Made by a program: the position numbers and the translations under genes. From positions 5,082,001 to 5,146,000 of the forward strand of contig NC_090967.1 of NCBI RefSeq assembly GCF_040807025.1: a DNA stretch of 64,000 bases, given 5' to 3'. The notes beneath the pieces are model-generated. The model ran no database searches. It worked only from the letters and a program-made list of their open reading frames with translations, and was not told the origin of the DNA. Origin of the DNA: Struthio camelus. Lineage: Eukaryota; Chordata; Aves; Struthioniformes; Struthionidae. Below, one piece after another: positions 9,590 to 23,280 of the stretch. Within the stretch, counting starts at the first letter, position 1. The number at the start of each line of letters is the position of its first letter.

Positions 9590-9990
9590 TGCTTGGTAAG
9601 TTGGCCAGTAGATATATTAACTGGCTAGGAAGTATGACTTGTATTTGAAAATTAATTTGAAGAGAAATCAATAACAATAATGACTATTAGCATGAAACTG
9701 AATAATGAAGCAGTAGTAGAATTAGTGACAGATTTCTAGCAGAGAGATACTTTTTTATTACTTAAAACAAGCTTAAATGAACAACTGCAGATAATGGTCC
9801 CCCAGAGCTAGATAAGGGGTTAAGGATCGTTGCTCTCAGTGATGACAGGCTACTCAGTAATTTTGGTGAGTTATGTTTCGAGGTTAAGGTTTATAGTACA
9901 GATGTATTGTCTCTGAGTGAGTGAAACTTGGTTGACTGGCAAGCCAAATGATTCACGAATTGACCTGAAGACTAGCATTTTTTCCCCCTA
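9590..9990. other. AT-rich block, possible conserved non-coding element
   Basis: The sequence is AT-rich with several AATTAAT, ATTAG, GATAA and TAATGA motifs, no CpG-rich part and no long open frame. It resembles the AT-rich conserved elements that flank developmental genes, but conservation cannot be judged from one sequence. Confidence 0.2.
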
Positions 9991-12900
9991 TCAGGGGACT
10001 GATGTTTGGAAATCACCAATTATGTGACAAATTCCTCTTATTTGAAGGAGATGTGGAAAAGATGAGTATAATTTGGAGACAAAGGAACTTGTTTTCCAAG
10101 ATTTTGGAATTGAGGCTGAGCTGCTGATGGCAGCTAAAAGGCTCCTGTTTCTTGTTACGGCTTTGGGAAGCGACAAGGCTGACCCCAAAAAGATGGGACT
10201 GGAGCATGTGGCATCACGTCATGCAATAAAGTCTGCAATGACAGGAACAGACTTGGAGTATCCCTGCTTCTTTCTGATCCTTCTTGTCCTCAAGCCGGGA
10301 GCGAAACACATTGTGTGCTGCGCTGACCTGACTGTGTGCGTGCCGTTTGGGGAACTGCAAGGTGCAAGTGATCTGGCTGGAAATCAGCCCGACAGAAAAT
10401 GGTTCTTTTTCTTTCAAGCTGATCCACTTTCTCAGTCCATTTCTCAACCTGTTCATGCAAGTAGCTGTGGCAGCGTGGTGAAGGGGCTGTGCAGGGTAGC
10501 TCCAGGACAGGAGTGAGGAGTAGGGGGGCAGAGGATAGCAGTAACGCAATCGGCTGAAATTGCCACTGAGGGTTTCGCCTAGTGAAACCACAGTCTGCTT
10601 CTCCTATTGCCATGAGCCTGGCTGGATGCTCATTAAACCGGAGCGATGCGACCCACTCGTTTTCAGTGGGTTTGGTGGTAACGGATCAGACATGCGCTTC
10701 GATTAGATGTTGGCTTTCAGTGGAGTTCTGCCTCACTTGCAGCTTTGCAAGGCAAGACAAGAACCAGGATAAAAACCCCAAAAATTGTAACAGTTCCAGC
10801 AAATTGACTGCAGCCCATTAGAGCAGACACCGTCTTGCCCTTTGCGGAGCTTTTTACACCAGCGCCGAGTGAGGCCCGAAGGCCCTGCAGGAGATGGTGG
10901 TGGCTCCTGTCACCCTGCGCAGGGGCCAGGCAGAGTCCCGCTGCAGGGCACCTGAAAAATCAGTCACATTTTCATCCAGGTATCACTGAGGGGAAGTTTC
11001 TTTCGTGTTTCATTTAATGGTGTCTGAGCTTAAAATAAACCTACTAAAGGCTAAGCTTCACCTTGGATTGCAGCTCCTCTGTAATCATTTGCACTGGTAC
11101 AAGTGGTGTAATTCACATTTCGTTTATGCCCACAACATGGTACGTGCAGCAGCGGGGGAACGTGGCCTCTTTTCTCACCGGAACCTTTCAGGTTTCCAAC
11201 TCCGAGTGTAATTGGACACTAATTCAGTGTTTTATGAGTCTTGTTTGCCTGCACTAAGAAGAAAAAAAAAGTAGTTTTTAAGCTAAAAAAACAATTTGGA
11301 TTGTAACTTACATTACTAGCAATAATTAAAACGACTTGGTTTGTTGTGCGTGTCAGGTAGAGGTACCCCGAATGGATAATATGGGTACACTGAAACGGGC
11401 TGAGGGCCGGCTGGGAGGCCCAGCTTGTGATTTCTGGTGTGTCACCACTTTCCCCAGGGCCCACAGGCGACATGTGACAGATTGCTTTGCTTGGACATAT
11501 TTGTAAAGTAACCCCATATCCTTGCTAATATTTATCGAGGTCTGCCTCACTGTAAACATGTCCGTATCGAAGCTCTTAGATATAAACCAAGGCAGGTAAA
11601 TCCAGTGCAGACAAGGATATGCTGGAGAAACATAGACTAAAGCCTGTCAGATTTATTTTTATTTAAGTCAATTTCTACAAGCATAAAACAGCTCTGCTAG
11701 ACTTTGAAGGAGTCAGAGAGATTCATGCTGCATTCCCCCATTCCCGCAGGAGCTGCAAGCAAAGCTACGCACTGGGTGTTGACAACAAGGATTGAGCCCA
11801 CAGCCTCAGGTTAAAGCTAAATTATTTGAGCAAGAGAAACAGTCTGCAGATGGAGGAAAACAGCTTAAAGCCACCCATATCTGATATGTATAAAGCTTGA
11901 GCCAGGGTTTATTGAAGCCAGTGGTGTGCTTGACTTCATTGGCTTTGGCTGCCGGAAGATGACCAGTTCCCATCCTGGAGCTCTGCAGAGATCCAGGGAA
12001 AACAGGCTGATCCAGACCCGAGCGCGTAAGACTCAGCTGCGTTTGCATTCCCACAGCAGAGGTCTCACTCACATCTCAAGGAAACAAGCTGTCCCCATCC
12101 TCCCTCCTTCGGTACCCAGGACAGGAGATTGCTCTTCCAACAGCACACATTTCCAATCTCCTTCCCATGTGCGCAAGTAATTCCATTCCCACAGAGGACA
12201 GTTGGAGTTGCCCCCATCCGTAAATCTGATAATGATGATTTATTAATGAATTATAAAGCTATTTCTATCTTATCGACTCAAAGCAAAACAAGCAGGAGTG
12301 GTTGTTTCTCAGTCGGGTTCAAGTGAGCACATAGCTGAGGGAACCGTGGATTTTCTGGGAGGCTGGGGTACTTTTCTGCCCATGTGGGATCCATCCATAG
12401 TTGGTGCTGCTTTGATTCGTTTATCCAGGCCCAGGACTGTAGATATCTCACATGTTAGAGTGAGAATAAAGGCTGTTTCTCTCAGCATACACAGTCCTAC
12501 TTTATCTGTAGCGCCTCTGACACCAAATCTCCCCCTCTTAGTCTTGAGAGGATGTGGATGCTAGCTGTTCTGCAGCTTCCTGATGTCAGCTGAGCCACAG
12601 GCTGTGACTGCCCTGCCTATGAGCGTCCACAGGGCTGCAGGGGCCCAAATATCCCTCCGGCCATGAGACAAGCCGCGAAGGAGCCAGATGGACCGAGAAG
12701 GGGCCAGTGGGGCTACCTGGCAGGCAGGCACGGGCTGGGGCTAAGCCCTGGAAGCACAAGCAGGATGTAGCTGTTCACTAGCTGGCACCCTCGTTGCCTC
12801 TCCCTCGAATCCTTTGGCTAATGCTTTCTTAATTTGCTCATCTGTAAGGTACTAAACATCCATCCACTGAATTGCACTTTAATTGTGCAAGCTTCCCTGA

Positions 12901-13075
12901 TAATGCTCGTCGCTGACATGAGGCTTAGTATAAAATGTTGATTTCTTGGTTGCCTGTAATTGTGGTAACAGCACTCCATAGTCAGTAGGGCACTGGCTGT
13001 GTTTTGGGGCAGGAGGATGATAGCAGATGGTATTTCACTGCTTCAAAATTTGAGTGAACACCAACAGGTAGTGTT
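9991..13075. other. No gene recognised
   Basis: This stretch holds overlapping open frames on both strands (the longest about 147 codons at 10073-10516). None has a recognisable family, a Kozak-like start with supporting context, or splice boundaries. A short AT-rich stretch near 12200-12290 contains TTATTAATGAATTATAAAG. No nameable repeat was seen, except perhaps single motifs. Confidence 0.5.
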
Positions 13076-13125
13076 CCTGCCCTTACTGGAGATGGAGAAA
13101 CTCAGGCAGAGGACAGTTAAAGCTA
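13076..13125 (-). repeat. Possible MIR-like fragment
   Basis: CTTACTGGAGATGGAGAAACTCAGGCAGAGGACAGTTAAAG (13081 onward) parallels the reverse MIR string TTTACAGATGGGGAAACTGAGGCACAGAGAGGTTAAGT. Only about 45 bases are recognisable, so a chance match cannot be excluded. Confidence 0.35.
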
Positions 13126-13679
13126 ATGTTATGTACCATTGTCACTGATGAGTTGGGAAGAGAGCTGGATGGGGAGGGAGTTCCCGGGGGCAGGGGTTCC
13201 CAGAGCTCCAGAGACTCTGAGTATCACCAAATTCAGTGAAGTGTTTGTCTCCCACCCTGTGCCAGCAGGATTATAAATCCTGTGGCTGAGGGGAGGCAGG
13301 AGGGGTGTCTGAGGATACCTCTGCTGCAGAAGCCTGACTGCAACGACTTGACTTTGCTTATTCTGTCAGATGAAAGGCTAAATTAGTCCTTTCCACCAGT
13401 GCCACCACAGGAAAGTGCCACAGAGTGTTTTGGGGTAAAGAGCATTTATCTGCACCTCTTTCAGGTCAGGCATCTGCAAACAGCTCAGGAAACCCATGTC
13501 TGTGCCTCCAGTACTGAACCGATGTTGTCAGGCCTGACACTAATGGCGAGGACATGGTTCTCCGTGAGAAGTTCACTGGTAGTGAAGTGGCTTCCGCTTT
13601 GCTGGTGGTTCCCGTTCCCTCGTGATTAAGTGAGGACTTTGGAGGTTAAAGTTTCTCAGGCCTGGATCAAGGTCAGGAA

Positions 13680-14240
13680 ACCTGCATTTGATTATAAAGA
13701 TTTTAATTAACTTTGTACCACACAGAACCTGGGCATGCTTGAAAAGAAATATAGATAAATTTTACATTTAAATATTTGAATAGTGTCTATATCTTATGGT
13801 GGCTGTAAAAAGCCCTGTTCAAGCAGGCTGCAGGAAGAGAGGAGATTTGCATAGCAGAATAATTGGTTTTGCAAATAAATCTGGTTCTTGAAATTTGTAG
13901 ATTAGCAATAATATGTCTCCAGATGAGAAGGAAAGGTCATGGATGAATAAAGCAACAATTAAACTTTCAGGAGATTATTAAACTAAACACAAACCTGGCT
14001 AAATGCGTATGAGAGAATGTCAATAAAGGACAGGAGTGGCCTGTCAGGACTTGTGAGCCTCCAGGATATTAATGTTACTTTGAGATCTTTTCTTCCAATG
14101 CAGCTGCTCTTCTTGAAGTAACAGCCTTTGCAGATTCCTCCCTAATCTGGACAATCCATTAAATAACCCAGTTAATTTAAGCCATTTAAATCCAATAAGG
14201 CTGGTATGTAATGCTATAAAACTCTAAACAAAATCCTTGG
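13680..14240. other. AT-rich block, possible conserved non-coding element
   Basis: This is a long AT-rich interval with TTTTAATTAACTTTG, TAGATTAGCAATAATATG, CCATTAAATAACCCAGTTAATTTAAG and similar homeobox-type cores, and no open frame of interest. Its composition suits an enhancer or a matrix-attachment-like region. It contains no recognisable transposon ends. Confidence 0.2.
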
Positions 14241-15684
14241 AGTATTACCACGTTAACTATTGCACTGCGGACTCCATCCACGCCTGATGTGGGCTGACTA
14301 GGTACCTGGCAGGAAAACAAGGAGGTCTCGGCACAGCCTGCACCGAGGAGAGGAAACACTGAGGTTTCACAAATATAGGGTTTGTTCTGAATCTGAAGGG
14401 GGAAAAAAAAAAAACAAAGTAGTATTTTCTAAATGGGCCATGAAATAGATTTTTTTATGACAGGGAGAAAGAAGGTTAGGGAAAATTCTCATTTCAGAGT
14501 ATTGAAAAGTTGGGTCCAGAACACTTAACTTTTGTTTGGGACTATCAGAAAGCTCCTAAAATCAAACGTTCCATAAATGAAAAACTTCTCCTTTCAAAAA
14601 TAGCTGCATGGGACTTTTTGCAAAACTACTTTTGAAAAAGAGAAGAAATCTGATTTCTTTGGAAAAAATTAAAACATCCCAAATGTTTTTTGACCAAAAA
14701 TCCTATGCCACCCTTTGCTCCCAGAGCAGAGGAGGGCCCGGGCTAACCATGCCCCTGGCATGAGCTATCACTGGTGAACCCACAGCTGAGCTTCATTGCA
14801 CCATCCAGGCTCTGGTGGGAAGCAGCTCTGTGGCAGAGGCGGTGATGCCCACCTCATTGTGCCCAGGACACTTATGCAGATCCAAGTTCCTGTCCATGCT
14901 CCTGCCGGGTCGCCAGGAAGCATCACACATGCTCTCTAGTTCTGTGCTGTGTTAAAGGTCAGGCCTTTGGTGGGAAGTTGTTATGTGCTCATGTGATATG
15001 CCCTCCCCAGCACTGCAGGGCCGTGTCCTTCAGCCGGATGGAGGAGCTGAGTGGCACCGAATGTGGACATGTTCCCGTCAATGAGGGCTGGAGACCAGTG
15101 TCTCAGCTGGGAGCATGGAGCAGAGGCAAGGAGAGAGCTTTTGAGGCCTATTTCTTCTCTCTCATTCCTCAAAAAACATCTCAGGAGCGGGATAGGAGTT
15201 AAGATATGGAAATAAGAGCCCAGGAGGACCTCAGTGGACAGAGGCCCAGCCCTGCATCAGCTTTCCCCAGCCCAGTGCCACTGAGGTCAGTGAAGCTGCC
15301 TCTTCCAGGCATATTTTGCCTTTAAATGTCAAGTCTGCATGACCCCAACCTGTGAAATGGCTGCCTGTTGCCTGGTTTCCAAGCAGCTTATCACCCTCAC
15401 TTCTCTCACGTAGACACAGAGCGCTGTATCTGGCTAAAAAAAGCAACACACATACAAGGAGCCCTTCGCCCAGAAACAAAGCCCAGACATGAAGCAGCCC
15501 TGCCAAAACAAAACACGCCACCACATATCTGATTTCCCCTTTGGGGATCGTGCAGGAGTTGCATATGACAGACATGAGTCATATCGCTTTGTGCAGGTCT
15601 AGGAGATGCTCAGATATTACCTTGAGGAGGGCAGGTGAAGGAGATGGAGCAATAACTCTCTCTGATGCGGTACTCCTCTTCACT

Positions 15685-15745
15685 AGCTCTGAGGGCATTT
15701 TACAAAGGAAGACAGCATCGGTATCCTTGTTTTCAAAGGGCACCA
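15685..15745 (-). repeat. Possible MIR-like fragment
   Basis: GAGGGCATTTTACAAAGGAAGACAGCATCGGTATCCTTGTTTTCAAAGG parallels the string CATTTTACAAAGGAGGTCAGTATCATTATCCCCATTTTACAGATGG found at reverse-oriented MIR/LINE tails. About 50 bases are alignable by eye, and no other part is recognisable. Confidence 0.4.
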
Positions 15746-16343
15746 GCAGGAGGCATAATCCTCCAAGGTGACAAGGACATTTGGTGTCAGAGCCAGAGCG
15801 AGTGCCTGGGCCACCCAGCCCTACGCTGTCCCCAGGCACGCTCTTGACATTGGCAGTATTGCCTGAGTGAAGGACGGCAAAAAACCCACAGGCTCAGCTT
15901 GTGAAAAACGTGATTTCTCTTCTTTAATTACACACTCTGCAAACCAGCAGGGAATACCTCCTCCTGCTTTTCAGGACAGGAGCGTGGCCACGCACAGGCT
16001 TGTTCGGGGCATTTTGTTCCTTGAAATGATTCATTTGTATGTAAAATCGTATTAGCCTTTATTGGCTCTCTCCACGGACCCTCCCAGCCCAGACAGATCT
16101 AAACCTTGAAGTGCCATTAATCTTTGGTGTGCTCTGCCCGCTCTTTCGCATGGCACTTTGGGGCTGGTGACCTTCAAGTGGAGGATTTTTGTTATACTCT
16201 TTCCCCAGGAGCCCTGGCAACACCTGCAGCAGCTGGTGCTAATCTTCCCAGAGTGGGGAGGAAGGAGGGGTCAAGGCTCCTTCACTTGTATTGACAACTG
16301 AACACCAAGCTGCTTCTTCTCTTGCAGGAGGTAATTGCTGAGA

Positions 16344-16412
16344 AAAGGCCAAATCGTGCCATAGTGGGGAGAATCGGGCAAATTCCTGCTGACGTCGGTG
16401 TCGGATGTGACA
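16344..16412. repeat. Fossil interspersed repeat fragment (GGCCAAAT type)
   Basis: GAAAAGGCCAAATCGTGCC is followed by GGGCAAATTCCTGCTGACGTCGGTG. This matches the GGCCAAATTCTGC...GCAAATTCCCATTGACTTCAATG pattern of the sauropsid palindrome-like family, here with unusual CpG content. Confidence 0.4.
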
Positions 16413-19400
16413 GCGAGCAATTTGATGCAGCCTGTGATGGTTGTGTTTGTGCAGCACCCAGTGCAGGGGCCCCTCTGCCCATGGCTCTGGGGCACCGCAG
16501 CAGGATAAAGAGAAGTAAGAAGGTGAGAGTGAGGCTTGGGCGTGGGACTTAATAGTTGGAAGCTCATTCCTAATTGTTCTGCAGACTCCTGACCTCAGGC
16601 TGGCAGGCCACGCTCATGTGTCAGTACAAGTCTAGCCAAATTCAGTGTCTCATCTGGTGCAGGGGAGAGGGAAAGCCTGCTTTCAAGGTGCTCTCTGGCT
16701 CCAAGGGCTAATGCAGGTCCCTACTGGAGAGGCTTCTCTGGTATGCAGTAAGGCTTGAGTTGAAATTTCAGATTTTCTCTTCCTTATAATGACTCTCACC
16801 ACTGCTCAACTATCTTATTTTTGTGGTATCAGTTAGAGTTTAACCTCTCTGAGACCTCTGCATCTCTACCAGATTAGTCTTGGATTGGGCAAAGAGTTCA
16901 GAATTGCAAGGGGATAAAGAAAAAGGGAAGGGATACAGATGCACACATGCTGATCACCTAAACCTGGTTTGATAGGAAACAGGCTAAAAGCAAATCTATT
17001 TGGCAATTCCCTGGCCGAATTGAGAACAGGTGATGAGTTGGAAACTTGCTGGTTTAGGAGGAGAAAAGTTGTATTCCTGCTGCTCATGTCAAATCATATT
17101 ACATCCTCCCCACCTTGTGCTGACACAGAAAGCAACACAGGACACTCCAGGCCCGTGTTGTCTGCCAGACATGTCCTGCCTCCCAATTCCTGCCCTCATC
17201 GATCGTGTCTTTGTGGGCCTGACTCAGGTTTACTGCGTCACATTGAACCTTTGCAGATGCCAGAGTCCTGGCACTGTTTGCAGAGAGGAGCACGCTGTCT
17301 GCTTGAATTAAATTCAAGCCATTGCAGCTCTCTATTTTACTCGGGCGGGATTGATCTTCTGTAGGGGGTGCCGTGGGAAGCAGAAATAGATGCTTGAATC
17401 TTTTGTCATTTGCACCCAAGGAAAGCACGAGTCACACTCAGAAATCGATGATGCTACACCCGACTTATGTTACCATTGCCAAGAACAGTATCTGGCCTCC
17501 ATATTAAAGACGCTCATGGAGGAGATGCTGCAGTCCTTCAAACAGAGAGGTGAGATTGCAGGGAATTACTCTGTGCAGGGGGGGAAATGCTCCCTTAATA
17601 ATTCTCTTCCTGACCTCTTGCAGTGGGATGCAGAGGCAGAAACCTCTGTCCTTCCTGAAAAGCTTGTTCCAGGAGCAGGCTGGTTGGTAAATCTGTTCTT
17701 TATCTGTATCCCCCCCCCCCTTTCTTAAATTAGAGTGGGTCTGGAGCCCTTCACCTGTACTATCGCTTGCCACTGACTGTCAGGACCCAGAAGCTAAAGA
17801 GGGAAGGGGATTTCTTTTCCCTCGATGCTTGGATGAGAGCCCTCCAAGAGGAAACAAGGCAGCGTTGGTGACACAGATGGTGTCGGTGAGTGCATTGAAG
17901 CAGTGGTCAGGTGCAAATAAGGGGATGTGGTTGGGAAGGTAGCATGTTCCTAGTCTCGGAAGCCTGTCTGTGTCATTCAGAAGGGACCCACACACAGCCC
18001 CAAAAATCAGAGGCTGCTTTTAGAAATGTTCATGTGTGAATCACGGCCTGTTACATTCGCATCAGCTGGGAAACCATAAGGAGGTTTTCATAACCATCAT
18101 TAGGAATTTGCTTTAGGAAAAAATATTGGGAGTCACTGTGCCTTGTTAGATAGCCAGACTGCGAGACAGCTGGGCTGAGGACAGCACTGAAATTGCTCTT
18201 CTGGCTGAGGACTAGAGCTGAGCGAGACATCTCCAATTTGTTTCATGGCTTTAACCAGAGGAAACTGGGGAGTGATGTCTTTGGGGGGAAGCCGCCTGAA
18301 ACAGGATTTTTCCATTATCCTTCATCAAAACAGAAGTAGCAGTAGTTGGACTCAACGAGTTGTATTTGTTCCACACCAAAGCAAAACTTTCTGTTGCTTT
18401 CTTGGATGTGCTTACCCTGTTATTGCAGTTCCAAACAAATTGTCTGTTTTCAAAATACACCACTGAGAAGTTTTTGTTTTGAGGTCTTCAAAAGAGGATT
18501 TTTCCCATATCACCAGTTTGACCCAAGTGCGTGAGCAGTGTTTGTTGATTTGCCCCCCAAACTGTGTTCTTTATAAGAAAGAGGAAAAAACCACCCAGTC
18601 TCCAAGAGATTAAAGGCTTGGCCAGGACTGAGCAATTGTTCTATCCTAACGCAGGGTGGGAGATGCTAGCAGAGACCCTCCAGTCCTTTCTTTGGCTTAG
18701 TTCTTCCCTTTCCTCATATTTTGTTTTCTCATTTGCACCTGCGTATGAAAGCAGCGCCTGATAGATGTCCCGGCATTTCTCATAGGGGTTAGTAATGATC
18801 ACGTGGTGTCCCTCCTTGTCCCTCTCCCTGCTCTGTCTGGTGCCTGCTCAATCCCTGGTGCCTCCAGGGTTTCCGAAAATCCTGTGAGGTCAGACAGCCT
18901 TGTTGGAGGCTGGAGAGTACATGCTGCAATCAAAGAGATGTTCCCATGCTGGTCTCAATGACCTGTGTTAGCTCTGGGGCAGTCTGTCTTTGCCACGGCT
19001 GGTGGAAGTCCACCACTGCTCCTGACAGGGTTGTTCCTTACTTTTTGCAAAAACCCACTGTTGTGATCCAGAGCGTTTTGCTTGAATGTTAGTGACAGCA
19101 GGTCTGACTGCAGAAAGGCCGGACGGAGCACACATTGCTTCTGCCTGAGCTGGCAGAGCAGTGGCTAGTGACGCTCCTTTGAGGAGCATAACAGCCTGCC
19201 AGGGACATGGTGCCAGGGCTCTGCATCACTGCTGCTGTTTCAGGCACTTCGTTCTCTTCTGCACACTAGCCGGGACTGGTAATAGAGCCTGGCTTGACTG
19301 TATCAGCGAGGCGAGCTTGAAGTCAAGGATCATCATCTAATTAGTCCGTGCACCACTTAGCAAGGTTATTTTTATCTCAAGCCCTTCAAAACATACATAA

Positions 19401-19497
19401 TCGTTCCACCTTAATTCTTTCCAAACTTGGTCTCTATGGAAACTCTCATATAAACGACTGCTCGTTTCATTTCTGTACATCAGAGCTGTGTCACAGG
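16413..19497. other. No gene recognised
   Basis: This is mixed-composition sequence with an 11-base C run at 17710-17720. Open frames reach about 130 codons and overlap one another on both strands. No splice-bounded coding block, RNA gene or nameable repeat was identified. Confidence 0.5.
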
Positions 19498-19519
19498 CTC
19501 TGTGTGTGTGTGCGTGTGG
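19498..19519 (+). repeat. Short (GT)n microsatellite
   Basis: About 11 GT units with one CG interruption, followed 20 bases on by TACACGTATGTAC and CACACACA. Short and imperfect, so probably only modestly polymorphic. Confidence 0.8.
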
Positions 19520-20194
19520 CAACATGTACACGTATGTACTCACACACAGGCGCAGAGTGACAACAGACTGATCTTTATTCTTTGCTGCCTGTATTCCTCT
19601 CCATCCCTCAAATAATAGCACTTGGGTTCTATTTCTTCCAAGTGTTGCATGTTTAGATCTGCAAATGCCCAAGGAGTCTTTGCCTCTGAAACGGAGGGAG
19701 GTGGGGGTGGAGGGAAGCCGGAAGTCTTTGTGATGCTCAAGTCTTGTGGGACTTCAGGCAAATGCCTATAGGATGCTGCTTGTGGCTCCCTGAGCTATGA
19801 GAATGGAGTTTAGGGTCTGGAAAAGCCACTTTTCCAGTAACCCTCTCCTATATTCAAGAGCAGTTGTTACTAGTTTCTCTAGATTTCTCTTATGAACACA
19901 AGAGGGCCACGTTTGGCTAAGCGAGGCTGACAGCTTTGCAAAGGGAAAAGCTGCTGGGTGTAAGATCCAGGCTGGGCATGCTGTGCATGTTTGCACGTGG
20001 CTCTGGGGCTGGCAGGCTTGAGACAGGGAGGAGGAAGATGCAATGCCTGCCTCTCTGATGAGCAGCTGCATATCAGTCACATCTGCATCAGTCCCTGCTT
20101 CCCTTCTGCTGTATTACCTCTCCAGTAGCGCCATCACTGTGATAGGTGAACACCTCTCTGGTTTAACCTACTTGTTCTCCCAGTGCTAAGGGGC

Positions 20195-20240
20195 GTCAGA
20201 TCCATTTTCTACAGTGGAAAACTGAAGCATAGGTGGGTTT
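20195..20240 (-). repeat. Possible MIR-like fragment
   Basis: CCATTTTCTACAGTGGAAAACTGAAGCATAGG corresponds to the reverse-oriented MIR string CCATTTTACAGATGGGGAAACTGAGGCACAGAG. The recognisable part is about 35 bases. Confidence 0.35.
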
Positions 20241-23200
20241 CAGGTTTGATCCAGTAAAGGACATAGTGCTTCAAAGCTAGTCTTGGCACTTGGTTTTTAA
20301 GCAGCTGACTTCAGGATTGGATCCACAATGAGTGGAGTTGTCCAAGCTCTTGTGACTGTGCCACAGGAGGATTTCCCTCTCTGTTCTAGGAAGATCTCAG
20401 CTTCTTGTAGGAACCTGCCTGGTCCCTGGGTTCGGGACAGCAGTGACGTGCTGAGATTGTGGCTAACACACATGACAGGGCACTCTGCAGGCTGGTAGAT
20501 GGGCAGATGGTTTCTGCAACCGAGGCTAGTGTAGCCACCGTGTTGCATGCAGGCAGCCGTGCAGCTGAGCAGCCGCCCTGGCACTGCATAACCCTGAGCA
20601 CCAGTAACGCAGGGGAGAGAGCCAGCGTGGGGCCCTACCACCTCCCCCCAGCTCTCCGCTAAATCTCTGCCTGCTGTTAGCAGGGAGGGAAGATCCTGGA
20701 TGTGGGGGTGACTGCTGTGACCAATTAGGTTTGTAATCTGTTTCCCTGTGCCTTGCCGAGCGTTCCCTATTTTCCTGTGCATGCTAACATGAAGGGATGT
20801 CACAGGGGGAGCAGAGCTTCACCATACACCCACTCACTTGTTATCGCTCATGTTAACATAAGACATGTCACTCACTGCACCAGCAGTGGGAATGAGGGTG
20901 GGAGAAAACCCACCGAGGATAAAAGAGACCCGAACGCCTCTGCGCAGTGACAGGGAGTTATTGCTCCCCAGGGATGCTGTGTAGTTAATTCCCTACTTTT
21001 CCTCACCCTGCCACTCCTCTGGGCTGGCTGGCTGGCTGCTGGGAGGCGAGGGCTGCGCTGGCTCCCTTGCGCTTCTCATTGTTGCAGTCTCCTCTTGGAA
21101 AGGATTCAGAGCTTCTCCAGCAATTTTGACTCAACTCTCACATTCAGTGTCCCATTTGCTGTAGAGTCCATAAGGCCCCGGCTACCACCACCCCCAGAAG
21201 GATGACAGCAAGGAGTCTGGCCCCCTCCTGCAGTCAGAGGAGGCTTTTTCACATGCTCGATATAAAAGGCAATTTCATTAGTTTGCAGCACTGGCTGGGA
21301 ACCAGAGCTGGCGCCGGAGATTGTTTTTATGAATAACACCCTGGCAAAATACGAATGGTAGCAGCTTGGGTGGGATATATATTTAATTCATCCCCTTTCA
21401 TTCTTGGATTGGCATACTGGCAGATTGTGGAATAGTTGTGTGTCTCGCTGTGTGAGTCACACCAGCCTTCAGGGTGCCCAGCACAGGACCAGGGTGGCAG
21501 GCCTGAGCACCAAATTTTGCACATCCATTGAGTCACCAGCTGGCACAGGGATGGGGTCCGGGTCTTTCATGTTGTATTCAGCATGGGTTCCTGGCATACT
21601 AGGTGCTTGCTGCCCGGGGCTTAGTGAGCAAAAGACTGGAAAATGAGAGATCTTTAAGGAGCAGGTAACACTGGATCAGCTTCAAATTGCCTTCACTTAA
21701 TCCACTGGTCTGAGGTCTGTTGGTTCACCCTGCAAAGCCCTACAGAGCTCATAGCTTTTTGTGGGCAGGCAGCTTTTGATCGTCTAAGTAATTAATGAGA
21801 AACTGGAATACCAGCGCCAAAGACTTCGCAGATAGGTTCAGCATCTCAGCGTAGACTGTCGGGCTGTGCTAAGAAATTCTCTGTTCAGTATCTAGTGCAG
21901 CGCTGACTTGATACCTGGGCAGCATCCAGAAATCACCTCTTGCAACTTCTCTCCTGTCGTGAGCAGGAATGCCACTGCTCTCTGGCTGTGCTCTGTACAA
22001 GAGCACAGAAGTTAAACTTTATTGCTTGAGCAAATAGTCTGTTCCTTGGCTTCTGCTGCGGCGACAGGCTCAGTTTCTCAGTCTCAATGAACTTCCTCAA
22101 GCTGCCACAGTGATTTAGGAGCTGATAGGCGAGTTCATAGAGTGCGGGAAGTTGTGTGCTGTCTGCTTTGTGCAGCCCTGCTGCAAGGCAGCGGAAGTTA
22201 CTGAGGTTCAGCCCACCCAGGCATGGCTTCAGGGCAGCTGCGATGGGGCTGAGGCAGAACAGGGCGACCCAGTGTGACTCCCTGCTTCGGCTGTATAAAC
22301 GTGCCCTGATCCCACAAAAGCCCTGTCAGCCACTTCGGGATCTTCCAATCTCCAGTGGGATTAGGGTTCACAGTGAAGTTGACTGGAAGGTTTTTTGTCT
22401 AAGAATCTTATTTTAAGTGAAAAAAATGCTGTGCACTGTTCTCTACAGCAATCAAGGCAAAAACTCTTAATTTGGAAGAGGGGAAATTAAGGTAGGCAAC
22501 AGGAAGAGTGAAGCATAGGAGGAGAGTGCAGAAGGGAAGGTCTGAAGACAAACATCTCCCAGCACCGGGTCAGTGATAGGCAGCAGGACTGGGCCTGACA
22601 ACCCCAGGGGCTCTGCTCAGCCCAGTTTCCTGAAAATTTATGTTCTGTCCCATGGGTTTATGAAGCGGGGCTTTTTCCTGTTTACAGAGTTGAAACACCT
22701 TCCAAGGTGACTCATTCACCTTGAATTGAGGCACCTCTCCTCATTGCTCCACTGGCAAAACATGTAAAGACCAGCGGCCTTCCCTTAACTGGTGAGATGA
22801 TATCACTCGCTAGAAACAGCATCCAATTTCCTGATCCTTTGTTTGAACAACAAACAAATAAGATACGAGCGTTGCAGCTACAGGCACATCTTCTTCATAA
22901 ATATCAAGAGGCACGAGGCTCTCACTTTAAACACCTAACTCTAAATAATGCCTTGAGCCAGAGTTGTTACCCGCTACCTTGAATACAGCCCCACTCCATC
23001 AGCAGGTTAAAATAATAACAAATAAAACACGGAATTATAGCTGTGCAATACTTGAAAATGAGCCTGTCACTTTGCGTCTTGGCTGGAAATCAATCACCGA
23101 GTCTTCGAATCAGGTTCTGCTATTAAGGGCTGGAAGCGGGAAAGATTAAAGACCTGTCCATGAAAGTCTCTTTCTGCAGGTACGCTGGTCTTCCACAGTT

Positions 23201-23280
23201 TTAAACGGATCCTTTTTCTTTCCTAAGCCATGGTTTTTGTCATCGTCTTCAAAGTTGGTGGCCTTTTTGGCAGTTATTAT
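20241..23280. other. No gene recognised; one short perfect hairpin
   Basis: A perfect 9-base inverted repeat, CTGTGCTCT / AGAGCACAG with a 5-base loop, lies at 21986-22008. A short GGCT tandem lies near 21024-21040. Otherwise there are only overlapping open frames (up to 168 codons on the minus strand at 20297-20803) with no family resemblance. No mature microRNA known to me matches the hairpin. Confidence 0.5.

Noticed and set aside
20297..20803. 168-codon minus-strand open frame
   Set aside because: Low-complexity composition, overlapping frames on both strands, and no recognisable domain.
21986..22008. 9-bp perfect hairpin as a microRNA precursor
   Set aside because: The stem is far shorter than the roughly 22-30 bp needed, and no known mature sequence matches.
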